From contig JAKUCV010004321.1 of assembly GCA_028386065.3 (NCBI GenBank), forward strand, positions 17,735 to 81,734: 64,000 nucleotides of DNA, written 5' to 3'. How positions within the stretch are numbered: the stretch's first letter is position 1; each line of letters opens with the position of its first letter. The stretch comes from Turnera subulata (Eukaryota; Streptophyta; Magnoliopsida; Malpighiales; Passifloraceae). Positions 23,905-32,019 of the stretch are shown piece by piece. The notes beneath the pieces are model-generated. The model worked only from the letters and a program-made list of their open reading frames with translations. It was not told the DNA's origin and did not search any database. A program made the translations under genes and the position numbers.

Positions 23905-24551
23905 GCTAACAAAAACTTGGCTGTATAAATTATTAATGTTTCTGGGACCGATAGAAATCAATTTTTTTGTAGACTATTCTCTACTTTCTATTTTCAAGCT
24001 GGAAAAAAAAAAAGGATTGGTAATGAACTTGGAAAAGTCTTCAGCGTATAGATATGTATCCCATCATCAAATGCACAACATGACAACAAGATGGCCTAGA
24101 CGTAGTGTGAACTGTATATGGATTGTGGAAAGTTGCATTCCATTTTGTGTTTCTCCTATTTAAAAGGTTCCCTTGGCGGTGCTTTGCTTTCTACATTTTT
24201 TTTTTGAGAATCTCTTTGCTTTCTACATTAAATAACTCACTTTGGATAATAACGTCGTAAAATTTCATCAGTGGCTGCCAGCCACATGCTTATTTTTTGT
24301 TTTTTTCTCTTGATGAAGCCACATGATTACTTATTTAATTACAAGAATTGAGAAGTCGGTGACGCCAGCAACGTGACATCACTTTATATAAGGTCATCTG
24401 TCGTATCATCCAAAATAATAAATAATAGGTTCCCATATTTGCTCTCCATTTTGCTATCTTTTTATAAAAAAAAATTAATATCCCCAAATATTTTTTTTTA
24501 AGGTCAGTCAATGGCTGAGCCGTTTTACTTCTAGGGCATACTAGCTTCTTT
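23905..24551 (+). repeat. WRKY cluster unit B, 5' flank
   Basis: It matches 18580-19100 of unit A, including TAAATTATTAATGTTTCT, GAACTTGGAAAAGTCTTC and AGAATTGAGAAG..GGTGACGCCAG. The last 50 bp (24502-24551) are repeated at 38132-38181 across the LINE-4 insertion. Confidence 0.75.
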
Positions 24552-24562
24552 GTTTTTTTTTT

Positions 24563-25866
24563 TTTTAAGAACCTAGGAACTTTGATAATCAAGTGGTTCT
24601 TTTGCGTGATATTAGGGATCTGAGCAACCCTCTGAGTTGTCTATCTTTCATGTGTCAATCTGGGCGCAAGCCTATGATATCCCCTTAGAGACAAGCTTTG
24701 TTGAACAGTTGGGGAACAGGGTGGGGCAGTTTACACATCTGGATTCTGAACGAGGAACGAACCAGGGGAAGTTTTTCCAGTTTCGTGTGCTGAAGGATGT
24801 TAGAACCCCTCTGTTACGTGGGTCTACTGTTACATTGAGGGATGGCAAAGAGGTATGGATATATTATAAGTATGAGCGATTACATTGGTTTTGCTATCAC
24901 TGTGGCCGCTTAGGACACATAGCCAATAATTGCTCTCATGTTGCTGATGACGATTTGCTCAATCCAGAACTGTATCAATATGGGGAGGAACTTAGGGCTT
25001 CTCCTTTACGTCGCCCTACTATCCCCCTTGGAGAACGGCCTTCTAACAAGGTCAAACGTAAGCTAGTTTTTAAACCAGTGGGTTCTGCTTCTGATCAATC
25101 TCGCGGGGAGAACAATAGGAGTGCCTCTTTTGTTCCAGGAGGGAGGAGAATTGTGGAGGCTACTACATTGGAACCTAAACGTCTTGAGGATAACAGGGAT
25201 GCAGAAGTTATCACCAGATTCTCTGGAGAAGCAAAGGAAGAGGGGTTTACGCCCTCTTCTGTTATGGGTCGACTGGCGGCTTCAGTGTTACAAAAGATGG
25301 GGCAACATCTGGTGGGAATCAAGATTAATCAGCTTCCTACTATGTGTGAGGGTGTGGACTGTATGACTCCAACTCGAGGTATTTCTCAACAACTTGAAAA
25401 GTTCAGTATTAGTAGTTCGGTCTCCTTCCCTAATGTTATCCCACAGGATGAGGTTCCTCTGCTGTCACCAGTACATTCCGGCCGAACTGATCCTATCTTG
25501 GTGGATACTGATGAAAGTTCTGGTCCTCGGTCAAAAATTGTAGGTGGTGGTAATTCAATTACCGGTAGAGACTCTAAGCGGGCCGCTAATCCAATAGCTT
25601 CTCAGTCTATTGTGCTACCAAATGCAGCTGTAGACCTGTCTCTTTCGGGTACCAGAACAGTGTCTAAGTGGAAGAGATTGGCTAGAGAGAAGCACTCGGA
25701 CTCTAGGAGTGAGACAAGTAGGGGGGTGATGGTGAAGCGAAAAGGGGTGGCTGATACTGGTATGGTGGATAGTATGGAGAATGATGTGGGAAGTAAGAAG
25801 CGTAAGGATGATGTTGTGTTTGATGGCAAGACCATTTATTCTTTAACGGCGGAGGTTGCAGAGTAG
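24563..25866 (+). pseudogene. LINE-4 ORF1, 5'-truncated, with CCHC zinc knuckle
   Basis: The open frame enters without a genuine start: FDNQVVLLRDIRDLSNPLS is the middle of a DUF4283-type ORF1. From 24637 it is uninterrupted for 409 codons. VSIWAQAYDIPLE and the zinc knuckle FCYHCGRLGHIANNC (about 24889-24933) are clear. A serine-rich, partly basic C-terminal half with a KRKLVFKP stretch ends TAEVAE. The intact frame suggests a fairly young insertion, but the N-terminal part of the domain is lost. Confidence 0.75.
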
Positions 25867-25880
25867 CCTTGACAATCACA

Positions 25881-26866
25881 ATGAGTCTTTTCTATTGGAA
25901 CTGTTGTGGTTTAGGGGAACCACGAGCAGTTTCTTCCTTATGCAAGCAAATTTTGCTTAAAAATCCTCTTCTAGTTTTTCTCTCAGAAACTAGGCTAAAA
26001 AGTTCTAAGATGCAACGTATTTGCAAGTGTCTGAACTGGCATGGTTTCTTGGCTGTTGACTGTGAGGGGTCGCGTAGACACCGTAGTGGTGGAGTCGCTT
26101 TACTTTAGATGGAGGAGGTTGATGTGACTCTTAGGTCTATGCGTGTACACCATATTGATGCACTGATTGATGGGATTGGTGATGGAGGAATATGGCTTTT
26201 CACTGGGATATATGGCTGGCCACAGACTGCTGAGAAGTGGCGTACGTGGCAATTATTGGATTGTTTAGGGGAGGTCTACCATCTGCCTTGGTTGTGTGGT
26301 GGTGATTTTAATGAGATCCTATTCCAGAGGGAGAAGAGGGGAGGGGGACCTAGGAGCTTTGCGGCCATGCAAGCCTTCTTTGATGCTCTTTCTACATCTC
26401 AGCTTTTTGACTTGGCTACTCAGGATGTGATTTCACTGGGGCGAATGGACATGTTAATGGGGTGCATATTGAGGAGAGATTGGATCGGTTCGTGGCTAAT
26501 AGTAACTGGTCCTCTTTATTTTCCCAAGCCCTTGTAAAGCATTTACCCAGACAGAAATTAGAACATGCTCCCCTTAAATTGTTATTTGATAGAGCTCCAT
26601 CCTTTGTCTATAGAGGTAAAAAACGTTTTCGTTTTGAATCTGTTTGGTTATCTAATGATGGATGTGAAGCTACTATTCAGAATGTGTGGCAGGAATTCTT
26701 GGGAGGCCTGTGGTTTCGGTTTGCCGAAAGCTTGAGAGATGTGGGCAAGGGTTACAACAGTGGAGCAAGCTGCATTTCCCTAATATTATTTCCTCTTTAA
26801 AATCAAAGAGGGACGAATTACTAAAGCTTAATTCTCTGCCGCAAACTCCTCAGGTGGAGAAACAAT
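25881..26866 (+). pseudogene. LINE-4 ORF2, 5' part: endonuclease
   Basis: ORF2 opens MSLFYWNCCGLGEPRAVSSL 14 bases after the ORF1 stop. SETRLKSS, CGGDFNEILFQ and HAPLKLLF mark the endonuclease. A single in-frame TAG at 26106-26108 and a frameshift near 26440 inactivate it. The coding region is cut at 26866 by the LTR element and resumes at 34960. Confidence 0.8.
26862..26866 (+). repeat. Target-site duplication ACAAT, left copy, of Sirevirus-like element 1
   Basis: ACAAT at 26862-26866 recurs at 34955-34959 immediately outside the two LTRs. The perfect 5-bp match fixes both element ends and shows an undisturbed insertion. Confidence 0.95.
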
Positions 26867-27167
26867 TGTTAGGACTAATGCTTCCATGTTTCATTTCAGG
26901 GTTTTGATAATGACAAACTAACCAAAGCTCCATTCATGAATTCATTCCTTGAAGAAAAGCAAAAAGACATCAATCAATGAAGCACAAGTCTAAGACAAAG
27001 GAGTACAAGATTTGAAGCAACAAGGATGAAGATATATAGAGAGTTCATCTATAGGAAATCCTTGTAAATGGTAACTCAAGTACTCCAAGTTAATGCTCAA
27101 ACCAAAAATCATTTTCCTCATGCATTTCATAAATCATGTAAGTCATAAAACTGGTTTTTGAGTTCTA

Positions 27168-27648
27168 AACATCGATGTTCTTATTCAAAACATCAATGTT
27201 CTTAGAACAACATCGATGTTGCATCAAGTCGATTTTAAAATCTTTTTGGCAGTAGCAAGAAAACATCGATGTTGGATTATAAAACATCGATGTTCTTGTG
27301 ACCGTTGGTCAAAACATCGATGTTGTAGACAAGAACATCGATGTTGTGATTTCTTCAAGTTTTTCCAGAATTTTGCCGAAGCCAAAAAACATCGATGTTG
27401 GCCAACTAAACATCGATGTTTCACAAAACATCGATGTTTCATTTTCCAACATCGATGTTCTGGCAAAGACCCTTTTTCATCATATTTTTGCGAAGCCAAA
27501 AAACATCGATGTTGCGATGAAGAACATCGATGTTGTGTATGAAAACATCGATGTTCTAAAATGCAACATCGATGTTTTACTAGCCGTTGGCTCAATTATT
27601 TAAATGCAACGGCTAAACATCGATGTTCTTGATCAAAACATCGATGTT
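27168..27648. repeat. Array of 17 palindromes AACATCGATGTT, mostly in 21-bp pairs
   Basis: Copies start at 27168, 27189 (one base changed), 27209, 27262, 27283, 27313, 27334, 27388, 27409, 27427, 27448, 27502, 27523, 27544, 27565, 27616 and 27637. Pair members start 20-21 bp apart, leaving 9 bases or fewer between palindromes. Gaps between pairs are 53, 30, 54, 18, 54, 21 and 51 bp. The array lies 97 bp upstream of the LTR TATA box, where an enhancer would be expected. The central ATCGAT is fully conserved while spacers vary between elements, which points to selection on the palindrome itself, as for sites bound by a dimeric protein. Confidence 0.95.
27581..27615. promoter_or_regulatory. Inverted pair of MSA-like MYB sites (AACGGCTA)
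   Basis: TAGCCGTTG at 27581-27589 and CAACGGCTA at 27607-27615 form a 9-bp inverted repeat. A further AACGGTCA lies on the minus strand at 27299-27306. AACGGYYA is the core of the mitosis-specific activator element recognised by plant three-repeat MYB factors. The same inverted pair occurs beside the internal array at 31856-31882. Confidence 0.5.
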
Positions 27649-27744
27649 GTGCCGTTATGGGCAGAAACCTTTTTCAGACAAACATGCTAAACTTTCATAA
27701 AGGTTTCAGAAATTGTTCCCAATGATCATATGCATCTTTTAGAC

Positions 27745-27752
27745 TATAAATA
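27745..27752 (+). promoter_or_regulatory. TATA box of the 5' LTR
   Basis: TATAAATA, followed by GAGG, 97 bp downstream of the last palindrome. The same motif at the same distance occurs in the 3' LTR (34385-34392) and nearly so in element 2 (61393-61400). Confidence 0.7.
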
Positions 27753-28316
27753 GAGGCCTTAAACCTCATTTTCAGATTGATCAACTCACATATACATTCA
27801 AGCATTCTTTGAAAATCATTCAACAAATTTTTGAGCTATAACTTGTGAGAATTCTGAGTTGTTCAATAGAGCTTTCCTTTGTACTCATATCCACTCTATT
27901 AGAGAGTTTTGCTTGAGAGATTGTAAGTGTTATTCATACACCACAAGGGAGGATTGTTCCCTTGAGAGAAGCCTTAAGGTGTGGTATCCTTAAGCAAGAG
28001 AGTAGGATTCTTGTGATTAGAAATCCTAGAAAGTCTTGAAGTGAGGTATCTTCAAGCAAGTATATTGAGGTTCATGTGACTTGAACTCTCAGGTTGTAAC
28101 GGTTTGTTAAGCACCCGTAAGCTTAACATAGATAGTGAAATCTTCAAGTGAGACTTGAAGGGCTGGATTAGCCACACTAGTAGAGTGTGTGTGAACCAGG
28201 ATAAATCTCTTGTGTCCTTCATTCTTTTAATTCCGCATTCAATTCCTGCTTATTTCGTTTTTATTCGATTATCGCTATTCACCCCCCCTCTAGCGAAGGG
28301 ATATTGTTCTAACAAT

Positions 28317-28329
28317 TGGTAGCGGAGCC
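28317..28329 (+). promoter_or_regulatory. Primer-binding site of element 1
   Basis: TGGTAGCGGAGCC begins 3 bp after the 5' LTR. It resembles the initiator-methionine tRNA primer site of copia elements (TGGTATCAGAGCC), with two differences that are also present in element 2 and in the small copia element at 38814-40895. Confidence 0.7.
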
Positions 28330-28369
28330 TAACTCTCTGAAAAACTTAACCGTTTGAGAGGTATTATCC

Positions 28370-29587
28370 ATGGCTTTTTCAAGTAATGTGTTTGCAGGAA
28401 ACAATGAAGGACAGTCCGTCACCCGTCCACCATTGCTCAATGGCGCCAACTATACATATTGGAAGGAGAGGATGAGAGTCTTTATTCAATCCAACAACTT
28501 CACTCTCTGGCGGACAATAAAGAACGGAGATCAAATTCCGACAAAGAGAGTTGGTGAAATTATGGTGACTAAGACGGAAGAGGAGTATGATGCCGAGGAC
28601 GTCAAGAAAGTTCAAAATAACTTCATGGCAATCAACATACTCCATTGTGCACTTAATCAAGAAGATTACCAGATGATTTCACGATGCACTACCGCCAAGG
28701 ACATTTGGGATATGCTGGAAGTCACCTATGAGGTAACAGAAAGTGATGATGAAACGAACTTTCAATGCCTCATGGCAAAGGAAGAAGAAGTAGAAGAGGT
28801 AAGTGATTCTGAACCTTCTAACCATGATGAATTGCAAAACGCTTTTAATGAATTGTATGCTGAATATATTAAAATCTCTAAGATTCATTTAAAGCAAAAG
28901 AAACATATTGCTTCATTAGAAAAGAATCTAGAAGAGCTTACCTGTGAAAATGATAAATTGAAGGAAGAAAATAGGACTCTAGGCATGCCCAAAGAATGTG
29001 AATCATGTAAATCACTATATGAACAAGTCACAGAACTTGAAAGAAAAACTAAGGAGTGTTCCTCATGCAATTCTTTGAAAGAACAAAATGAGAAGTTATT
29101 ATGTGAAAATGAAAAGCTTAGAGAAGAAAACAAGTTTTATGGGAAGAAGAGTGCTAACAAACCGGATAACTTAGGATGCACGACATGTAAACCCTTAAAG
29201 AAGCAAGTTGAAAATCTTGAGGCAACATTAAAGAAATTTAGCACCCCTCAGAAAAATTTAAATTCTATGCTAAACAATTTGCAATCAACTAAACATGGAA
29301 TAGGTTTTAGAAACGAACCTAAAAGAACTAAAATCGAGCCTAGGAAGCATAAGGTTCAACCCAAGGGTCACCATGTTAGTAAAGTGCACAAATATGGACA
29401 GCATAATTATTATCAACCTAGATGGATGCACAATCCAAATGTTATTTGCCATTACTGTAATAGAGTAGGACATATTGCTCCTGCTTGTTTTACTAGGCAT
29501 AGACATTGGACTCGAAGTGAAGCCTATCGTCATCATGTCCCTAACACTCAAGGACCCAAAGAAATTTGGGTACCAAAAACCCATTGA
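28370..29587 (+). CDS. Shortened Sirevirus-like gag, 405 aa
   Basis: Gag packages the element RNA. The N-terminus matches copia gag (LLNGANYTYWKERMRVFIQS, then DYQMISRCTTAKDIWDMLEV). After residue about 125 it jumps directly to an acidic segment (EEEVEEVSDSEPSN), then about 150 residues of coiled coil (repeated LEKNLEELTCENDKLKEEN-type heptads), and a zinc knuckle CHYCNRVGHIAPACFTRHRH near residue 365. The central part of the usual gag capsid domain, roughly 100 residues, is missing. The gag of element 2 (62030) lacks the same part, so the deletion is ancestral to this non-autonomous family. The frame is intact. Confidence 0.8.
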   Translation: MAFSSNVFAGNNEGQSVTRPPLLNGANYTYWKERMRVFIQSNNFTLWRTIKNGDQIPTKRVGEIMVTKTEEEYDAEDVKKVQNNFMAINILHCALNQEDYQMISRCTTAKDIWDMLEVTYEVTESDDETNFQCLMAKEEEVEEVSDSEPSNHDELQNAFNELYAEYIKISKIHLKQKKHIASLEKNLEELTCENDKLKEENRTLGMPKECESCKSLYEQVTELERKTKECSSCNSLKEQNEKLLCENEKLREENKFYGKKSANKPDNLGCTTCKPLKKQVENLEATLKKFSTPQKNLNSMLNNLQSTKHGIGFRNEPKRTKIEPRKHKVQPKGHHVSKVHKYGQHNYYQPRWMHNPNVICHYCNRVGHIAPACFTRHRHWTRSEAYRHHVPNTQGPKEIWVPKTH

Positions 29588-29716
29588 TTTGTTTTGCAGG
29601 TGTGCTTGAAGGCATCAAGTGTACTTTAGTACCTTGATTGCGGATGCTCCAAGCACATAATCAAGGAAGCATCCAAATTCCTAATTGATTCTTGGGAAGT
29701 AAGCAAGCCGAGACAT
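29588..29716 (+). pseudogene. Start of copia protease, truncated
   Basis: Just after gag, a frame reads VPWYLDCGCSKH-like residues, corresponding to the LDSGCSRHM active-site region of copia protease, in which the catalytic DSG serine is here a cysteine. Coding similarity ends before 29716, and integrase, reverse transcriptase and RNase H are absent. Confidence 0.6.
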
Positions 29717-29719
29717 AAA

Positions 29720-29826
29720 AACATCGATGTTTAGGAGCCAAACATCGATGTTGAGTGGACTTCAACTAGTATCATTCCCAACCGGCAGCATGAAACATCG
29801 ATGTTTAGTATCAAAACATCGATGTG
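29720..29826. repeat. Two further palindrome pairs
   Basis: Copies start at 29720, 29741, 29794 and 29815, the last with its final base changed. Spacing within pairs is 21 bp and the gap between pairs is 53 bp, as in the LTR. The 40 bp at 29794-29833 recur at 31395-31434, so the cargo segment lies between two copies of this junction. Confidence 0.9.
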
Positions 29827-29833
29827 CAGGTAA

Positions 29834-31394
29834 GTACTCTAAACTTACTAAATTATTAACTTTGATAATTTGCGGTTCATGACAATCTCATCATACAAAC
29901 AAACTAGAGTTTATTGATGTTCATATCTTACAATTTTACGATACAATGACTCTTACGCACACTTTATATTACAATCATACTTAATAGCATATATTACAAA
30001 GACACATCTGAACATAAAGCATATTACACGTTCACACTTACATATTTGGAAAGACACATACACACAAGATATATATTACAAGCTCATATTTCTCACATGT
30101 CTATCTATTTGGCTCTGCACTCACTTTAAAGCCACTTGGCTCATTTGTAATGATAACTCTGAGGCTATCATTCCATGAAAACCACATGCCTCCAGTGTTA
30201 TTTTCTCCATGTTTTTCAAAACGGTTGACTGGCGGGAAACGCAAAGGAATAGCGCCATGATGATCACCTTCTTGCCACTGAGTCTCCGTAAGCAAAACCA
30301 TATTTGGTTTATACTGGTTTTTGAGGTCTCTCAAAGTACCTGCAAAATCTTGTGAGTGCCTCGCCATACCTCTGCAATTCCACACTAGCAACCGAACCTT
30401 TGGCCATGTTGGTGACAATCCTCCTACATGAGGCAGACTCCGAGCAAGCATTGAAATCCGATAGTAGATACCTTGCTCAAGATATTGGCTGGCCGTCTCC
30501 AAGCTAAAATTTTCAAGCCGCTCGGAGATAAAAAACATTACAGAATTAGCAGAACCAAAGTAAGACGTTCTCACCTCACTTTGATGTTCCAGGAACATGG
30601 TCTCCTCCATTGGAGTAACAAAAAATCTGGATGAGTAAAGCTCATCCACAAATACAAGACGTGGAATTGTACCTAGTATAGGAGGGAGCTCCTCAGCCGG
30701 CTCATTAACCATGCTATATGATAAGCGGTTTCTTCTGCCTTGAGCGGCTCCTAGAACGAAAAACACAGATGAAGGGGAAGGCATTTCTACTCTTGATATT
30801 TTCTTCTCCTTGATTATGGCTTATTCTCTGTGTGTTGTGCATTCTAATTCTCTGCCTTTTATAAAACCAAGGACTCGACATTTTACTCACAAGGGCAGAC
30901 CCCTACCACATCTGCCAGAGCTTAAAAAATACCTCGACAAATAGAAACGCCAATTTCATTATTACTAACCGCCAAATTCTCAACTAATCAAGAATCTGCT
31001 TTGTTGAAAATCTTAGCCTAGCATTGCATTATTGATTTAACACGGGATTTAATATCTATCTAGCTAGCTATCGGAGGCTATCAAAGTCCAACCGACAAGA
31101 CAATTTCTCGAGCCCGGTGCACTGACGACAAGAAGAAAATGTTTCTTAGCGGCAGAGGGATACTTACCACCTCTTGAAATTGTCACACATGTTTTCATCA
31201 CCATAATTCATGTATTATTCATAACTAATTTGAGCACCCGAGGCTCTACTAAATCTGTTTTGTAGGGACAGCTCGATTCGGACGACAAGCATAGTTGAAC
31301 AAACAAGGACCTTACTAAGCAAATAGTGAAAACATCGATGTTCCGCTGACCAACATCGATGTTGGATGCATCACACAAGTGGCCGAATGACAAA
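29834..31394 (-). other. Inserted cargo segment with antisense ORF
   Basis: This 1.56-kb segment lies between the repeated 40-bp junctions at 29794-29833 and 31395-31434. It contains the minus-strand ORF 30784-30101, a minus-strand TATA box upstream of it, and flanking AT-rich DNA without copia similarity. It looks like captured host DNA, with a boundary at the palindromes. A pair of palindromes (31331, 31352) lies inside its right end, so the exact limit is uncertain. Confidence 0.5.
30101..30784 (-). CDS. Antisense cargo ORF, 227 aa, with LINE endonuclease-like C-terminus
   Basis: The C-terminal half (residues about 130-227) resembles the start of a LINE endonuclease: VRLLVWNCRGMAR, then NMVLLTETQW and NTGGMWFSWN. 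It ends long before the catalytic histidine, so enzymatic activity is not expected. Residues 1-130 match no family I recognise. A TATA-like TTTATAAAAG lies about 75-85 bp upstream on the minus strand (around 30860-30870). The open frame and a plausible promoter suggest a captured gene or transcribed pseudogene, but it could also be a chance open frame. Confidence 0.45.
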   Translation of the reverse strand: MPSPSSVFFVLGAAQGRRNRLSYSMVNEPAEELPPILGTIPRLVFVDELYSSRFFVTPMEETMFLEHQSEVRTSYFGSANSVMFFISERLENFSLETASQYLEQGIYYRISMLARSLPHVGGLSPTWPKVRLLVWNCRGMARHSQDFAGTLRDLKNQYKPNMVLLTETQWQEGDHHGAIPLRFPPVNRFEKHGENNTGGMWFSWNDSLRVIITNEPSGFKVSAEPNR

Positions 31395-31842
31395 AACATC
31401 GATGTTTAGTATCGAAACATCGATGTTCAGGTAAGTCTTTCAAATTCTTCCTCATAACATCGATGTTCAAAACACCCAACATCGATGTTTGCACGTATGC
31501 ATTGATTTTCAAAATGTCGAGTGCTAAAAACATCGATGTTTTTGACACCAACATCGATGTTTAACCATAGTGCTTAACCATCAGATTGACAGTATACCAA
31601 AAACATCGATGTTTTAATACAAACATCGATGTTTGCAAAAATGTTTTTTTTGGCCGAGAGCAAAACATATCGATGTTTCATTTAAAACATCGATGTTGAG
31701 AAGTTACCGTTTAAAAATATAGCCGTTGGTCCCAAAACATCAATGTTCTCTGAAAAACATCGATGTTTGACCGTTATAGTTTTAAAAAATATAGCCGTTG
31801 GGGAGCCTCAACATCGATGTTCTGGGTGAAAACATCGATGTT
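31331..31842. repeat. Internal array of 16 palindromes in eight pairs
   Basis: Copies start at 31331, 31352, 31395, 31416, 31456, 31478, 31529, 31550, 31602, 31622, 31663 (two extra bases), 31686, 31736 (one change), 31756, 31810 and 31831. Spacing within pairs is 20-23 bp. The gaps between pairs (43, 40, 51, 52, 41, 50 and 54 bp) differ from those in the LTR, and the spacers do not align with it. The array therefore has the same architecture but is not a simple copy of the LTR. It ends 55 bp upstream of a TATA box. Confidence 0.9.
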
Positions 31843-31855
31843 TTGTCGTTAAAAA

Positions 31856-31882
31856 CTAGCCGTTACTGCTCACAACGGCTAG
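31856..31882. promoter_or_regulatory. Inverted MSA-like MYB pair upstream of the internal ORF
   Basis: CTAGCCGTT at 31856-31864 faces AACGGCTAG at 31874-31882. Three more sites of this type precede it between 31720 and 31805 (TAGCCGTT twice, TGACCGTT-like once). This mirrors the site type in the LTR promoter. Confidence 0.45.
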
Positions 31883-31896
31883 CTTTTTGGCTCCTC

Positions 31897-31904
31897 TATA
31901 AAAA
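31897..31904 (+). promoter_or_regulatory. TATA box of the internal promoter
   Basis: TATAAAAA lies 55 bp after the last palindrome and 123 bp before the ATG of the 418-aa ORF, followed by a CT-rich leader typical of plant 5' UTRs. Confidence 0.6.
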
Positions 31905-32019
31905 CCCAAACTTTTTCTTCTCCTTCTCACCTACAATCTGATTCTCTTCATCCTTTGCATAATCTTCATACAACCTTCTCTCCTCTTTTGCTTGAATTCT
32001 TCTCCCTTTCCTAAACACC

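Larger units (their letters stand above)
26867..28314 (+). repeat. 5' LTR of Sirevirus-like element 1
   Basis: The 1448-bp LTR starts TGTTAGGACT and ends GTTCTAACA. It contains the palindrome array (27168-27648), MYB-type AACGG sites, a TATA box (27745-27752) and a long transcribed region. It is one 21-bp repeat unit longer than the 3' LTR. Confidence 0.95.

Noticed and set aside
27216..27603. Overlapping open frames on both strands made of NIDV or HRC repeats
   Set aside because: They arise because the palindrome has no stop in these frames and spacing is mostly a multiple of three. They cover only the array, start and stop differently in each LTR, and have no conserved start or spacer residues.
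30101..30784. Functional LINE endonuclease gene
   Set aside because: Only the first third of the domain is present, and catalytic residues downstream are missing.
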